This document shows positions 21,781-33,561 of a DNA stretch of 64,000 nucleotides, piece after piece. The notes below the pieces were generated by a model. The model did not search any database and was not told where the DNA came from. It saw only the letters and a list, made by a program, of their open reading frames with translations. Source of the DNA: Notospermus geniculatus (lineage: Eukaryota > Nemertea > Pilidiophora > Heteronemertea > Lineidae); assembly GCA_002633025.1 (NCBI GenBank), contig NMRB01000492.1, positions 163,230 through 227,229 of the forward strand, written 5' to 3'. A program made the translations under genes and the position numbers. Position 1 is the stretch's first letter. Each line of letters starts with the position of its first letter.

Positions 21781-22250
21781 GCTCACCTGGAGTGAGCTTA
21801 TGTCGTGGGTCTGCGTCCGTCGTCCGTCGTCGTCGTCCGTCGTCGTCCGTCGTCCGTCGTCGTCCGTTAGCAGGGCACGTTTCGTAACCGCTGGAGCTAT
21901 TGATCTGAAACTTGGTACATATATACCCCTAGGTCAAATGACCTATGACACCAAGTTTCGGTCCGATTCTACTCTTAGCTTGGCCANTGACTTGAAACTT
22001 GGTACATGTACACCCCTATCATGTTAGGTGACCTATGACACCACTTTTCGGTCCGATTCGATTCTCCGCTTGGCCAGCAGGTGGCCAAAACCAAAGTTCT
22101 AAGTCCAGTAACTCCTGAACTGTAACTGGATCGTCTCCAAATTTTTATCAGGTGCATCTAATGAGGATACATGACCCTGGAACATTTTGATTTAACATTT
22201 GTCATTTGTTTTTCTGGTACCTTCACCCAGGTGAGCACATGGTCCATGGA
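21781..22250 (+). repeat. GTC-rich microsatellite and repeat fragments around assembly N 21987
   Basis: A (GTC/CGTC) tract at about 21816-21866 is followed by two tandem versions of a segment (TGATCTGAAACTTGGTACAT ... GCTTGGCC) at 21901-21986 and 21988-22075, separated by one N. The AGCTCACCTGGAGTGAGCTTATG start and ACCCAGGTGAGC end suggest a dispersed repeat with inverted ends. The two versions differ at over ten positions, so a real repeat is possible as well as a bad join. Confidence 0.55.
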
Positions 22251-22766
22251 CCATTTCATTAATTATTGTCATATTTTCGAGCGCAAATGTATGAACCATA
22301 CCAGACAAGCGTCAACTCACGGACCGACAACGAGACTGATATAGATCAACAGGAAGGGAACCCAGCACTGCAGTCTCGTCATTCCACCGACCTGGGGGTA
22401 ACGACAGGGGTTTACACCCTCATCTATTACATATCACCTTCACGTGGAGAACATTCTCGATTGATTATCATAAGGGATGGAAGGAATGGTGCATGTTGTC
22501 AGTTAAGAGTTGTTGTTCATTTTCGACGATAAAACTTGGCCAACACGAAGAGCCAAAAGGTATGTCGAAGTGGAGAAAAAACTGAATCAGCTGCACAAAA
22601 ACTTAGGAAATTCTAAGAAATTCACCGAGGTGCCAAACATAACCCACTAGTCAGCAACTGTTAGTGAAAACAGTCAGTTGACTCTCAAGAACACGCAAAA
22701 GACTGAAGAATCCAACGACACGTATGTGCTGTAGTTGCCGAAAGAGAAAATAAAGCATATCAACAC

Positions 22767-25608
22767 ATGATGTCGGATGTTACCAGTTCTACCCAGGTAA
22801 AAACGGAGCAAGCAGACGAGGAGCAGATCGACGTCTGTTCTACCCAAGATTATCAGACGGTGTCATCGGACGAAAATGACTGTATTGCCGCCTCTGGTAG
22901 GTGTTTTATCGTTTCCTTTGAAGTTTCATCATAATTATCATCTCTTTAGCAGATATAGCCGATAAGAAAAGCTCTTCTACATAGCGCCTGAGGAAGACCC
23001 CGATTGGGGTCGAAAATTTGCGAAATATTCGGAGACGACTTTCCGATTTATTGTATACTGTGTGTCGTTTTTGTGCTGTTTTTTGGATATCTTGCGCTGG
23101 ATGGTACCCTTCCTTTTAAATAAACATGTACTTTTATTGATCGACAGGACAGATGCAGCTAGGCATCAAACTGACCTAAAAAACTGTTCATTTGGGTGAC
23201 AAACCGTATTCGGAAGTCCCAGTACAAATTCTAGTAAGCGTATTGGCTAAACTTAATATTCTTCACTGGAAAAAATATTTTCTTATTTTCTTACTTTCTT
23301 GGGAGCGAGACAAGAAAATCACAAGAAAAAGTACAGATTTTTTTTGTCTCACTCCCAAGAAAGTAATAATTTTTTTTCCAGTGTTGCCACCTAATATCCT
23401 TTTCTTATACAGATCATGACTTAGATGATGGCCAAACAGAGAGTGAACCTTGTCAGTCAAGTCGATTTGACGAGATGAGTTCTGCGTCAGACTACAAACC
23501 GTCCAAGAAGAAAAGACGAAATCGAACAACATTTTCAGCTGAGCAGTTAAGGGAGCTAGAAAACGTGTTCCAACACACGCATTACCCCGACTGTACCCTC
23601 AGAGAGCAACTAGCAGAAAAGGTCGACCTTACAGAAGCCAGAGTTCAGGTAGGACCCCGCTGAATCGGGAAACGATCGTATTGAAATACAGTACCGGTAC
23701 TCTCTGCGTGTCCCCCGCGTGGCGGTCGAGTATTCACATTTTCCAACTGTTTCCCCTCATTGGACCACTGTGAAACGAGAGCGACGTATTTCTCTGTCTT
23801 CCCCTACAGAGGTTCTTCACTGACGTCACAATGGTCACGTGACTGCAAAGAGTCGGTCATGTTGGCCGTCAAATGGCCGACGACGTCAAAACTGTCACGT
23901 CGTGTCATTTTGACGATCTTTGTCTTGACGCTGTGTTCATGCCGTGATGTCGCTTGGCATTTTGAAGTATGGCGTCATCGTGTCGTCATGGAAATGTGAT
24001 GTCACGTGAATAACCTCTATTGAAAGTCATGGTCGTACTATCTGTCGTATTGTATGGACACACTGAGATATGGAGAACACTAGAAAACGTTACATCAGGG
24101 GTTCCACTTTTCCTGGGGTGTAATGACGCTGTTTTCTGGACTCAAGAAAAGATGGGAACCGAAGAGTATTATCTTCACACGATACCTAAGCATGTTGACC
24201 AAGACTCTTGAACCGAAATGGCCAAGGTTTGATTACGGAATGAACGCGCCCAAACAAAATATTTTTGCACGACAGAACTCACGAAATATAATTAAATTCA
24301 ATTGTTGTCATAATCTAAGTATATTTTCACAGATAAGCATATAATTCTACTTTTACTAATGTCATTAAAACTTGCACCAACCCACTTCATAACGCTGACC
24401 ATTTTACCTGTGTCTGCCATAATCTGGTTAGAATTACGTACGCAGAGAGGAATGGTCACTTTATATACAATCATAGGTCATTTATTGAGACAAGTATAAT
24501 TTGATTTCGATAAGGAAATGCTAAAATTAGGGAAAGTTGTAGAACTGCACGTGTTATGCCACGAGTATGAATATACAGTGTACATTTTGTTATGGCGGCG
24601 TCGGTTAAATCCGTGAGATGGCTTGTGATTGGATCCCTCGTCAAACAGCGCCATCTATTGATGATTCTTCACTTTTGGCGCCAATCATGTCAGTGTTTCG
24701 TGGCTCTATACATTTGGCCAACTGAACACTGGGGACAAGTGTACCTACAACTGGTAACTCTCGATTTTCAGGTCTGGTTCCAGAATAGGCGAGCAAAATG
24801 GCGCAAACAAGAAAAGTCAATGGCGAGGATGATGGACATCTGGCGGCAGAGAATGGAACGAGTTCCGGTCTATTCGACGCCTTTGAGCATGCGGCTTAAT
24901 CTTCAACTTCCCTTTCCACGTCCGATGTTTCCATGGTTACCTCGTTACCCTCTCCCAGTGCGATCCTATCCAGGGATTTACCCATCGTCCACGAACCCAG
25001 CTCTCCCGCTCCCATCCCCGACGAATGGTAAGTACATTTTCTGTTAGCTAAGCTTTCACATCCTTGACGAGGTGGCGCCACTGTCAATACAGTACGTCAA
25101 TCAACGATACCATGGCAGCAAGAGGATTGCACAGCCAGCATAGAAAGACGGTATTGGAGGACTCGCTAGGCTTGTGAATTAAATCTGCGAATAATACATA
25201 CAGTTATTTGAGAAGAATTATTAATACAAGTGTCATACTAATGTCCCCCAACGATACCCCCACCGACACCGACACCGTGTGCGGCGACGAAAGGAGCGCT
25301 CCCATAAATCTCCGGATGCATGTTGTGTGTTTTTCATTTTATGCCCACAAACACGCAACGTGACGAAATGGTCGCACAACCAAACCATGTCCCACCCCTT
25401 TTATCGCTATCCTACCCAATCCAAGTGGGACAAATAACATTAGGCCCACATTGCGTATTTTTCAGGTCATCCGCTGATATCAGTCCTCCCAAAAATGGCC
25501 CCGTCACCTGCACGAAACTCTGAAGAGAGTTATGCACCCGGCGGAAGAATATCAATCCCATCATCCTCTGCGAGGTCCTCACCGGAAGTATCAAGCCATG
25601 AACGATAA
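22767..25608 (+). CDS. Isx-like PRD-class homeobox transcription factor (four exons)
   Basis: Nuclear DNA-binding regulator of 254 residues. Exons: 22767-22896, 23413-23648, 24772-25027, 25466-25608 (stop TAA 25606-25608); GT-AG introns, phases 1, 0, 1 all agree. Residues 77-136 are the homeodomain: [24 protein letters not shown], then [14 protein letters not shown]. Position 50 is Gln and there is no paired domain in the sequence. The intron between homeodomain residues 46 and 47 is the conserved PRD-class intron. Position of THYPD and the KWRKQEK end resemble vertebrate ISX (about 245 residues), but Drgx, Rax and related PRD-like genes are also similar, so orthology is not settled. N-terminus is acidic; C-terminus is Pro-rich ([16 protein letters not shown]) and ends Ser-rich without an obvious OAR motif. 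Start: ATGATG at 22767, two adjacent Met. Confidence 0.88.
22986..23092 (+). repeat. Retroelement-like tail with CCTGAGGAAGACCCC hairpin, copy 1 (intron 1 of homeobox gene)
   Basis: CCTGAGGAAGACCCCGATTG then GGGTCGAAAATTTGCGAAAT. The same 100-base block recurs at 50182-50290 (+), 51887-51997 (-) and 60585-60706 (-). Confidence 0.75.
23264..23383. repeat. Foldback element 30 bases before homeobox exon 2
   Basis: Ends CACTGGAAAAAA and TTTTTTTTCCAGTG; inside, CTTTCTTGGGAGCGAGACAA faces TTGTCTCACTCCCAAGAAAG. The whole 120 bases can fold into one hairpin. Confidence 0.85.
23806..24020 (+). mobile_element. CRE/E-box MITE, copy 3 (intron 2 of homeobox gene)
   Basis: Left end AGAGGTTCTTCACTGACGTC with GGTCACGTGAC, right end GTGATGTCACGTGAATAACC followed by TCTA. 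Internal GGTCATGTTGGCCGTC. Close to full length. Confidence 0.9.
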
Positions 25609-27011
25609 TCCAGAACAGTAGAGCAAGGATTCTTTGTGCATTTATTTTGGTTCGATCTCCGGGCATTTTGTTGAATGATCTCGATGAGGAGTAAAGGACA
25701 GTTAAAGGAATGTTGTTGTATCAAGAAGACAATCATTCTTCGACGGCAGACATTTTTTCTACCCAGCTTCGATGTGATGATAAAAACGGAGGAAATTTCT
25801 CACATGACTGAAAAGTAACATTTCCACAAATTTTTGCCAGTGTGGTTGTTTGAATGTCGGCACGCGATGCCGAAAAGGTTTTATGTACTTAATCTAGTCA
25901 ATGATTTTTCAAAGCATATTTTATACTTATGTGAGAGACGCCGGGACTTTTTATCATACAGTCATTTGCAAACGTTTAAGACTACTCATTGTCTATTTTA
26001 TTGTTTTTTCTGTCAGTGCCCTGCATTACATCGTGTATTTGAATGGTTACATAACATATTTTGAGCGGTGATAAATAACTGAGTAGTGTTATGAGCCCAT
26101 TTGGGTGTAGGATTTTTCACATGCAAGTCTTGTGTGGCAACTTATCTCGCTTCATTGACGTCCGACATGTTTAGGTCTGACAAACTTCTCCAGACACTGC
26201 GAGCGCCAGCGTCTGACGTCATTGACTCCTTTGTCTGGATTCTCGAACAATGGGTTTTTACTAAAAAGAGCACATCGCTCCAGGGGTCCATGCGCACCTT
26301 GTCGAGGAAACCAAGGCACGCCGACACCGCCGTTGTACCTGGGAATCGATGCCCTAGTAGCCTCACGTCATACAGCCTCGTTGTAGAATGGTATGTATCC
26401 ACAGTTTGTGGAAATGTGTTCGCTAAAATCACTGGTAGGTAAACTTTTTATCTTCAACTTTCTTCGTGTGCACTGCAGACCTCCCTACTGAGCCCTTAAT
26501 CTTGATCGAGAATTGGGCCACCGTCATTAGGCCTATGCCCGTTCCACATGGACTAGCACTCGTGCTACAAATAAACTACGAGAATACAATATGTAATTTC
26601 TTTTTTCCTCAACATTTTCTGTGAACGAGAAATTTGAAGTGAATAACAAGCAGCCTACTCACAAAGAAAACCATTCGTATTAGACTAGTACAAAGAATCT
26701 TTGATCAAAGAATTTCGTGTGGAATGGGGTAAACCATTGATATGGGGAACGATTACCTGTTAGTTCTCCATATCAATGGTTCAATTTTTAAAAAGCCGTC
26801 GATCCTTCACTCCCGGTGAACTCTCCAGTGACTGATGACGTAGTCGGTATGCGCCGGGTGTAGTGGGTGAGCCAAGAAGGACGCTTATGCACATTACGAA
26901 AATTCACTACCGAACGCTCGACTTCAGCATTCAGCTGCCCCGTAGTTGAGCGTAAACATTTTTTGCACAAGTCCCAGAGTATCAGACCGTCATCAAGTCT
27001 ACATCCTCGTA
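25609..27011. other. Downstream of the homeobox gene, no gene found
   Basis: A small inverted repeat AACCATTGATATGGGGA ... TCTCCATATCAATGGTT lies at about 26731-26782. Frames at 26101-26442 (+) and 26142-26432 (-) overlap each other and show no family features. Confidence 0.4.
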
Positions 27012-27216
27012 TAGAGGCCTTGCAATGACGTCATCCTGGCGGCCATGCTGGAGGGTACAGGGCGCAGAGGTGTGAGCCGACCGTCACGTGACCTGCGTGA
27101 AGTGCGCCACGCCATTGTTTGACGTAACGTCATGGGACATGCACGGCTAATTTCGCTGCGCCTCTGCAGCATTTGCCCCCCTATGGCAGCTTGTGACGTC
27201 ATTTGCAAGGCCTCTA
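27012..27216. mobile_element. CRE-ended MITE, subfamily 2
   Basis: Ends TAGAGGCCTTGCAATGACGTCA and TGACGTCATTTGCAAGGCCTCTA are inverse copies apart from one base. GTCACGTGAC in the middle. It abuts the next element with no spacer. Confidence 0.85.
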
Positions 27217-27369
27217 TAGAGGCTATGCACTGACGTCATCAAATGACGTCATCAATGGGTATGACGCCACGCTGGATGGAACTGCGCAGGTAAAAACCGT
27301 CAAAAGCGCTGCGCAGTTCCATCCAACATGGCGTCACGCTGGCTGATGACGTCACGTGCATAGCCTCTA
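27217..27369. mobile_element. CRE-ended MITE, subfamily 3
   Basis: Ends TAGAGGCTATGCACTGACGT and ACGTCACGTGCATAGCCTCTA. Inner arms GATGGAACTGCGCAG and CTGCGCAGTTCCATC let it fold into a long hairpin. The left border joins subfamily 2 at CTCTATAGAGG. Confidence 0.85.
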
Positions 27370-27710
27370 TTGCTTTCGAATACATAGTACTTTCGGTAGG
27401 TGTGTCGGTGTCCATCGGTTGTTTAGAGAAAGATATATCCGTGTATTTTTAAATAAATCACCGGATGTCCTCGCCGTCGGGGTAACTTGCAGATACTAGT
27501 AGACGAAAGATTTAGGTTATATCCCCGAGGCGGAAGGCAGCGTTTTAATTCTTCATTCCGGTGCGCAATCATGCAGTGCATTCATGTCATCAACTCGTGT
27601 GCATAGAACTCAGTGCGACGCAAAATTCCAACAGCTGTACACAACACAAAACATGTAGACGGCGGCTGCCATGACGACACATTGATTAATCAATTGTGTT
27701 GTTTTTTGTA

Positions 27711-28339
27711 CTATAGATCCATAGCGTCAATTGGGCCAAATGGAAAGAAATCATACTTTTAACATGATTTGTGTGAAACAAAATGTTTTCTTTTTGTTCT
27801 TGAGGCCCAATATCATGAACATGTGCGCATACTGTCAAAACGGCATGAATGACGTCATGGACGTCGTCGTGGAGTGGAAGTCACATGGCGCACAGTGTTG
27901 TGACGCTGTCACGTCATCCTGCTGGAGGACCATGTGCGGGCATGAAATTGACGAAATTTTGACAACAATATCATTAATTTCTAGAGTATTACGCCTTTGA
28001 TTTTTTATGTCTGTACCAAAATGAGTTCTGACTGCCAGGCGCTTTCATATGAATATCGTTTCTGGAAGAAACTTTTGCACTACGCGGTTTTATGCAGCTG
28101 TGAAGTTGAAAATGCGAAACTTTCAAACCTGTTTGGGACTTTCTGCGCACGATATCTCTTAATACTGAATGTGTTTTGCATCAAAATGTGATTGAAGAGA
28201 ATCTCTGAGCAATCCTCTTTCTTCTGATGTGCAGCTTTGGTAGTATACCGCTTGTCACTATTTGATTCTCGGAGATTGAAAATGTGATGCACGTTACATT
28301 TATGTAAACAAGGTTCCAATTGACGCTATGGATCTATAG
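27711..28339. mobile_element. 629-base element with perfect 24-base inverted ends and TA duplication
   Basis: The first 24 bases (CTATAGATCCATAGCGTCAA plus TTGG) are repeated exactly inverted at 28316-28339. TA stands on both sides, as expected for Tc1/mariner-type insertion. No transposase frame is seen inside, so it is non-autonomous. Confidence 0.88.
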
Positions 28340-29442
28340 TAAACTCTAACCTAGAGGTGTTTATAATATCTCCATGTCTATTACCTCAACTCGATGATGG
28401 TTCTAGAAGCTTCACATTCAAGTTCTCTGTTTCGCTGACAGAAACATTCAATGAAGGTAGTGTATTACATTTATTATTTTATCACCAAGTAGGGTGAACC
28501 AGACATTAGGCCTAGCTGATCCCCCCCCCCCCACACACACACAGAGGAACTGCAGTGTGGGTGTTTATGATAGTAATCTTAGGTGAACCCCACACAGCTG
28601 ACCAGTGCAGTGGGTGAATACATGTATTTCAATAGCTGAACCCCACACAATTAACCAGTGGGTGTTTACATGCATACTATTTTAACCCTTTTAAATATGG
28701 CACCATTCGAAAAGCATCAAAGCTATAAATTTCATATTTTTGCGGCTGAAAATAAATCGGGATAAAAAACCCATACCTCTACGCTGCACCCACTGACAAC
28801 CGAGGCTCGCCCAGCCTATGAAATCTTTAGTGATACGATTCGATGGCATGGCTGCATACATGTATCATACTGAGCCCCTATGTACGAGACATTCACACAT
28901 GTCATATAGGCCTACGCTAACGGCCTAATTCACCATCAATCCTGAACTTTTAGCTGATCCCAATTATAAACTCATCCATCATCCCATCAAGAATTTCCAA
29001 TATGAATGTAATGATACTAAATGGAGTTCCTGTAAGTCAGACGAGCAGTGTTGTTTGCCATTGCACCACAACAGAGCGCAAACACTCGAGAACCCTGGCC
29101 AACCTCGTACTCAGGTTCGTATGGATCTACGACATACTAGTCTAGTCTATCAGCTCTGTCACTTGGATCTGAGGTGTCTCGATTGAAACCGTGAGATCGA
29201 ATACAGTGGCGCCGCCAAACAGGCCGGTAGTCGTGTTCTGGATGTATTTTCGAAGGGCGTTAGCACTTCTGTAGACCGCCATACTGTGGCGCTGGTGTTT
29301 TTGTTCATGCAGTTCAGCTTAGAGGGAAGTCGATTTGAAGAACTCCAAGCACATGGCATGACTGGTTTGGGGCATTCTTAACTTGTTGCTGGAGCTCACA
29401 CTGCGCCGTGTGATGCCCATCGAAATTCTCGTTTGTCACACT
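28340..29442. other. No gene found upstream of the transporter gene
   Basis: A C10 run followed by ACACACAC at about 28507-28531; two similar segments with GAACCCCACACA...ACCAGTG (about 28584 and 28637). Nothing else recognised. Confidence 0.4.
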
Positions 29443-29574
29443 AAAGCCTGCCCCGGGAGCCTGCCCTCGCGAGGCAGAAGACTCACCGAAAATGCGCGCA
29501 CACGCGAGCTATCTGCTGAGCAAACGGTCTCGAATGTTTTTGCTCAGCAGATAGCTCCAGTGTGCGGCAGGCTT
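29443..29574. repeat. Foldback element upstream of the transporter ATG
   Basis: AAGCCTGCC and GGCAGGCTT outside; inside, GAGCTATCTGCTGAGCAAA (29506-29524) and its exact inverse (29539-29557). Ends about 70 bases before the ATG at 29644. Confidence 0.85.
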
Positions 29575-29643
29575 ACCATTCCTCCGAATTACCATTTCAG
29601 GTTGTGACAGACCGTCTCAAACATATCTGAACCCGATCATAAG

Positions 29644-32600
29644 ATGACATCTTTGTCTTCCGTTGCGGAGGACACGACCGCCAATTTATTCACGGACAAT
29701 CACGTAGAATCGCGCGAGAGGAAACCTCTTCTCCGAATTTCAAACATCAAACATGTTTGCACGGATTACAATGTTGTGGTTGTATTTGCCTCCTTTATGT
29801 GTTATACCATGGTGTGTGGACCTGCGTTTTCATGCGCCATTTTCTTTGTGGAATGGAAGGAGGAATTTGAATCAGGAGCAGGCATAATCTCGTGGCTTAG
29901 CACTGTGAATTTAGGAGTCTTCCATGTATTAGGTATTTATGCGTTCATGTACTAAGCTGTTCCTTCTACTAAAATAATTGAAAGCTGAGGGCCAGATACT
30001 GATTATCAGCTCTGTAGAGAACATTGGACGAGTAAAAACAGTATCCAAAGCGGTGCGACCTCCTGTAACTGTTTGAGCCCGCCCAGGAGCGTCGAAGCAC
30101 AACGTCCAACCCGGTTGAGCTTCCAAAAACAACTGAATGATTAATCTGTTTGTCACATGTTCATGACGTCACTACCGCTTCGGATCAGCCCTGTTTCCAA
30201 TAGAGCGATTTTGCGGCGAGCGGTGCGTTTTCACAGGGGTTTGGATAATCCTTCGATGGTTTAACAACACAAATTAAAGCCTGTTGATTGTCCCAATGCC
30301 TGTGAACCGCTGCGGAAACCGCTGTAGTGGAAACAGGCCTTAATGAACAGCAGGAAAAAACCGGAGTGTCCGGGAAATCCGGCGCTGTCAAAGAGATTCG
30401 CTCTCTTGCATATGAAATGTGGGTCTGACAAGGGATCGAACCCTGAAGCTCAGGAGTGACAGGCTCCAATGTTTCCATTACACCACTCCGACAGACAGGC
30501 ATTTCTAATGTTTCGTCTTCAGTCTTACAGGCCAGTGACTTGGTTTTTAAAATATTACACCATTTACTACATAATACATGTACATTGTTAATAGGCCGGA
30601 TGATATCACTTAATCAGTTCTTCCGTTTTCTGACTTCATTAATCATCTACCAATATCTACCTTCAGCACCATTCTCTGCCTTTCTGTTGAACAAGTTCGG
30701 ATTCCGTCCACTCGTCATGGTCGGGGGAATTATAGCAAGCATTGGACTCTTAGCAACCGCTTTTGCAAACAGCCCTGCTGTTGTGCTGATAACGTATGGT
30801 TGCATTACCGGTAGGTCTGTTCGTCCTTTATCTACCCCATAATAGAGAGCGCTGGAAAACATTCGTGGTGCTGGTAATACTCCTTTTTCCACATTAAGAG
30901 GTCTCCACTGCCAGGTCTACAGGGACAAATGACTGGTATTCATAGCTAGCAAATGCTTTTACTTCAAGTCTTGTAGTACATTTACATTGGACCTCGCTGC
31001 CAGCTGCGAGCCATTGACTCATATCAGTGATGCGGTCGCTTCATCACAGGTGGCGCTAGCAACTGACAACCTACGGATTTATGATCAAATGTTGATGTTT
31101 GTATTTTACTTGCAATATATGTTGGATTCTCATGCCAACCGATCGGTGTAAGGAGCACATCAACATGCCTATGAGGAGGCTGCCTGTAAGGGCCCTATAA
31201 AACACACTTTAATTGAGTTGGAGAACAATACAGCGCCCCCTGCTGCGATGTACGGATATACATGATGTAAGATACTGAAGAGTTTTCTTTTCAGGTTTTG
31301 GAGTAGGCCTTCTCTTTATACCCGCTATGACCATTGTGTCTTACATCGATAAAGGCAGGGTGTTTGCAATCGGCTTTTGTTCCTCAGGATGCGGGTTCGG
31401 ACAGTTCGTGTTCCCTTTCATCATCAATGCTGCCGTGGAGAGGTATAACTGGCGTGGAGCTATGATCATACTTGCTGGAGTCGTGTTAAACCACGTGGTG
31501 TTTGGAGCGCTAATGCGTCCTCCAAACAACTGGTGCAAGATAAGAGCCGAGAAGAAAGGACACAAAATGAGCTGCAGTAATCTTGGTTTTCATATCTATA
31601 AATCTAAGGCCTTGGTCCTGTATATGATTCATTATTTCTTATTTTGCCTGGGAATGTCTGTTGTCTACGTACACATCACAGCCCTCGTGGAGACAAATAC
31701 AGGATGCACACGGAGTGAAGCCAATAACGGGTTATCGGTGATGGGCCTGGCTGCTGCTGTAGGCAGGATGGGCTCTGGTGAGTAATGTAAAAGAAAGACC
31801 TTCAAGGCCAGTAACTGGTGTTCGGATTAACTATCATGTTGATCTGATTGTATGTAAACTGTTTATTTAACACGAGAAATTTACAATTTAATGATCTGAT
31901 CTTTCATCGTGTCAAAACTATTTGAGATTTAGGGCTGAAATTTTTATTTCAGGGTCTTAATATCGATAAAAATATCATGATCACATTATTTGGTCCCATA
32001 GGATTTACAAGTATCCGCAAAACGACTTTCTTTTTTCAGCTGCGATTGGTCAGCTTGCCTGCACTGACGTGTTTCTCTTCTACATCATTGCTACATTACT
32101 GGGCGGACTTGCCGTCGTCAGCTTCACATTTCTCACGTCGTTACCTCTCCTATTGGCTGATATTGCTGCCGTCACTCTTCTACTCTCTCCAACCAACGCT
32201 CTCTTTATGGTAAGAAGTTTGTCAAGAGAGAGGTTAAGAAATAAACGATAAACGTATTAAAACGATAGGACAAGAATTTGACACAAGCCTTCCACCCAAT
32301 GCTCTTCTTTTTACAGGCGATGCTGTCCGAATTTGTGGACCTGGCCGACTTGAGTCTGGCCACCTCGCACATCGTCGTCTATGTAGCGATGGGGTTTTTA
32401 TTGGGAGCACCAATATCAGGTACTGTTTGGTTTCCTTCCCGCCCATACCGCGCAGATATCAAAAGGCGGTGACACAGCCAGCGCGAAGTGACGCGTGACG
32501 ACAGCGTTTTTGTCTTATTGTGTCGGTGTACGAGGGGGAAGAAAGACAATGAAAATGACTTCGAATTCTTCCAATTAATGTTTGAGAATATCCCTGAATT

Positions 32601-33194
32601 TCATTGCAGGTTGGCTCTACGACTTCACCCAAGATTACGCCAATTCGTTTTTCTTCGGAGGTGGTGCTACGTTTGCAGGGACGCTCCTTATTTTAATACC
32701 ATATCTGAAATATCGGCGAAAGCGAAGGAAATCAACGAATGTCGACAATCAACAACAAATGAAGGAGTGCGACTTTGGCAGCGTGATTATTGGAAGTCCA
32801 GTATTGAAAAGGAACGAAGTGAGGTGCGCCTGAAACCCGGGATTTCCCCAATTTTTCACGATGGTGTAATACAATGCAGAGGGTGTCCCAAAAAATATTC
32901 AGCCCAAATCAGGCCATTTCAGATACTGGATCCTGAAGGATCTTCTTGCATAAAAAGTTTTTATTTCAGTCAAGCCAATCAGAAGTTATGTCAGTTTTTG
33001 TGCAGCATGCTCAACCACGAAAATGGAGTGTTGTCCAGTAATTCGATATCTTTTATGAACTTGGGTTACTCAGTTCTCAGTGATTTCTTTTTCATTGCAG
33101 AGAACAGTTAGCCAGTGGTAGAGACACGGACAGAGATGCAGAAAGTCCTTTAAATGCTGCTGATCCACAGAATGCTTCGGCGAAAATCTCCTGA
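29644..33194 (+). CDS. Monocarboxylate-transporter-like (SLC16/MFS) membrane protein, seven exons
   Basis: Predicted 498-residue plasma-membrane transporter. Exons: 29644-29932, 30667-30810, 31295-31777, 32040-32209, 32317-32419, 32610-32823, 33101-33194 (TGA 33192-33194). All are GT-AG with matching phases (1,1,1,0,1,2). About 12 hydrophobic segments can be counted: the first at VVVVFASFMCYTMVCG, the last at the exon 6 segment GGGATFAGTLLILIPYL. Family marks: GFGVGLLFIP, IGFCSSGCGFGQFVFPF, WRGAMIILAGVVLN, GALMRPP, and GAPISGWLYDFTQDY near helix 11-12. The usual DGGWGW motif before helix 1 is replaced by TDYN, and the loop between helices 6 and 7 is short. MCTs move monocarboxylates such as lactate or related small acids; the substrate here is unknown. 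If the exon 6 donor is not used, the protein would stop at 32831-32833. Start chosen for AAGATGA context and no upstream frame. Confidence 0.88.
30423..30496 (-). tRNA. tRNA-Asp(GTC)-like sequence, possibly a SINE head
   Basis: On the minus strand, GTCTGTC pairs with the terminal GTCAGAC at six of seven positions; the anticodon arm is GGAG-CCTGTCA-CTCC with anticodon GTC; the T arm is AGGGTTCGATCCCT with a perfect B box. Position 8 is G instead of T, so it may be a pseudogene or the start of a tRNA-derived SINE. It lies antisense in intron 1 of the transporter gene. Confidence 0.5.
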
Positions 33195-33555
33195 CCCGCA
33201 AAATTCACGATAGATTCTGTAGCTCAGAGTTAGCCGATACAATCCGGGCGCAACATCTAGTATGTCTGAATACCATAAGATGTCGCGACTATTTTCGAAC
33301 CGGTGATGAATATTTTTTTTTGTTATTCAAAATTTTCAACTATTTGGATTGGTAGAACCAAATTTCTTATTGTTATGTTTGTGATAATTCCTCCAGGGTA
33401 AAAATAAGTTAGAATTCAATGAAAGTGTAAAACACGAAACAGGGTAAAGTACTTTTACTTTAGAAAGTAAATGTTTACAAACATGATTATTTGTTTAATT
33501 TTGTCTTTTTCTTCTTTTATCCAACATAATGGATTATAACATTATAAACTTTGAG

Positions 33556-33561
33556 AATAAA
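33556..33561 (+). terminator. Possible polyadenylation signal of the transporter gene
   Basis: AATAAA 361 bases after the stop codon at 33194. Confidence 0.5.

Noticed and set aside
24592-25047. Long plus-strand frame starting at 24592
   Set aside because: It runs from the intron into homeobox exon 3; the true exon starts at 24772.
29159-29359. Minus-strand frame upstream of the transporter
   Set aside because: Short, no splice context, overlaps low-similarity repeat-like sequence.
32488-33111. 207-residue plus-strand frame overlapping transporter exon 6
   Set aside because: It is in another frame than the splice-consistent transporter exons, so it is a shadow.
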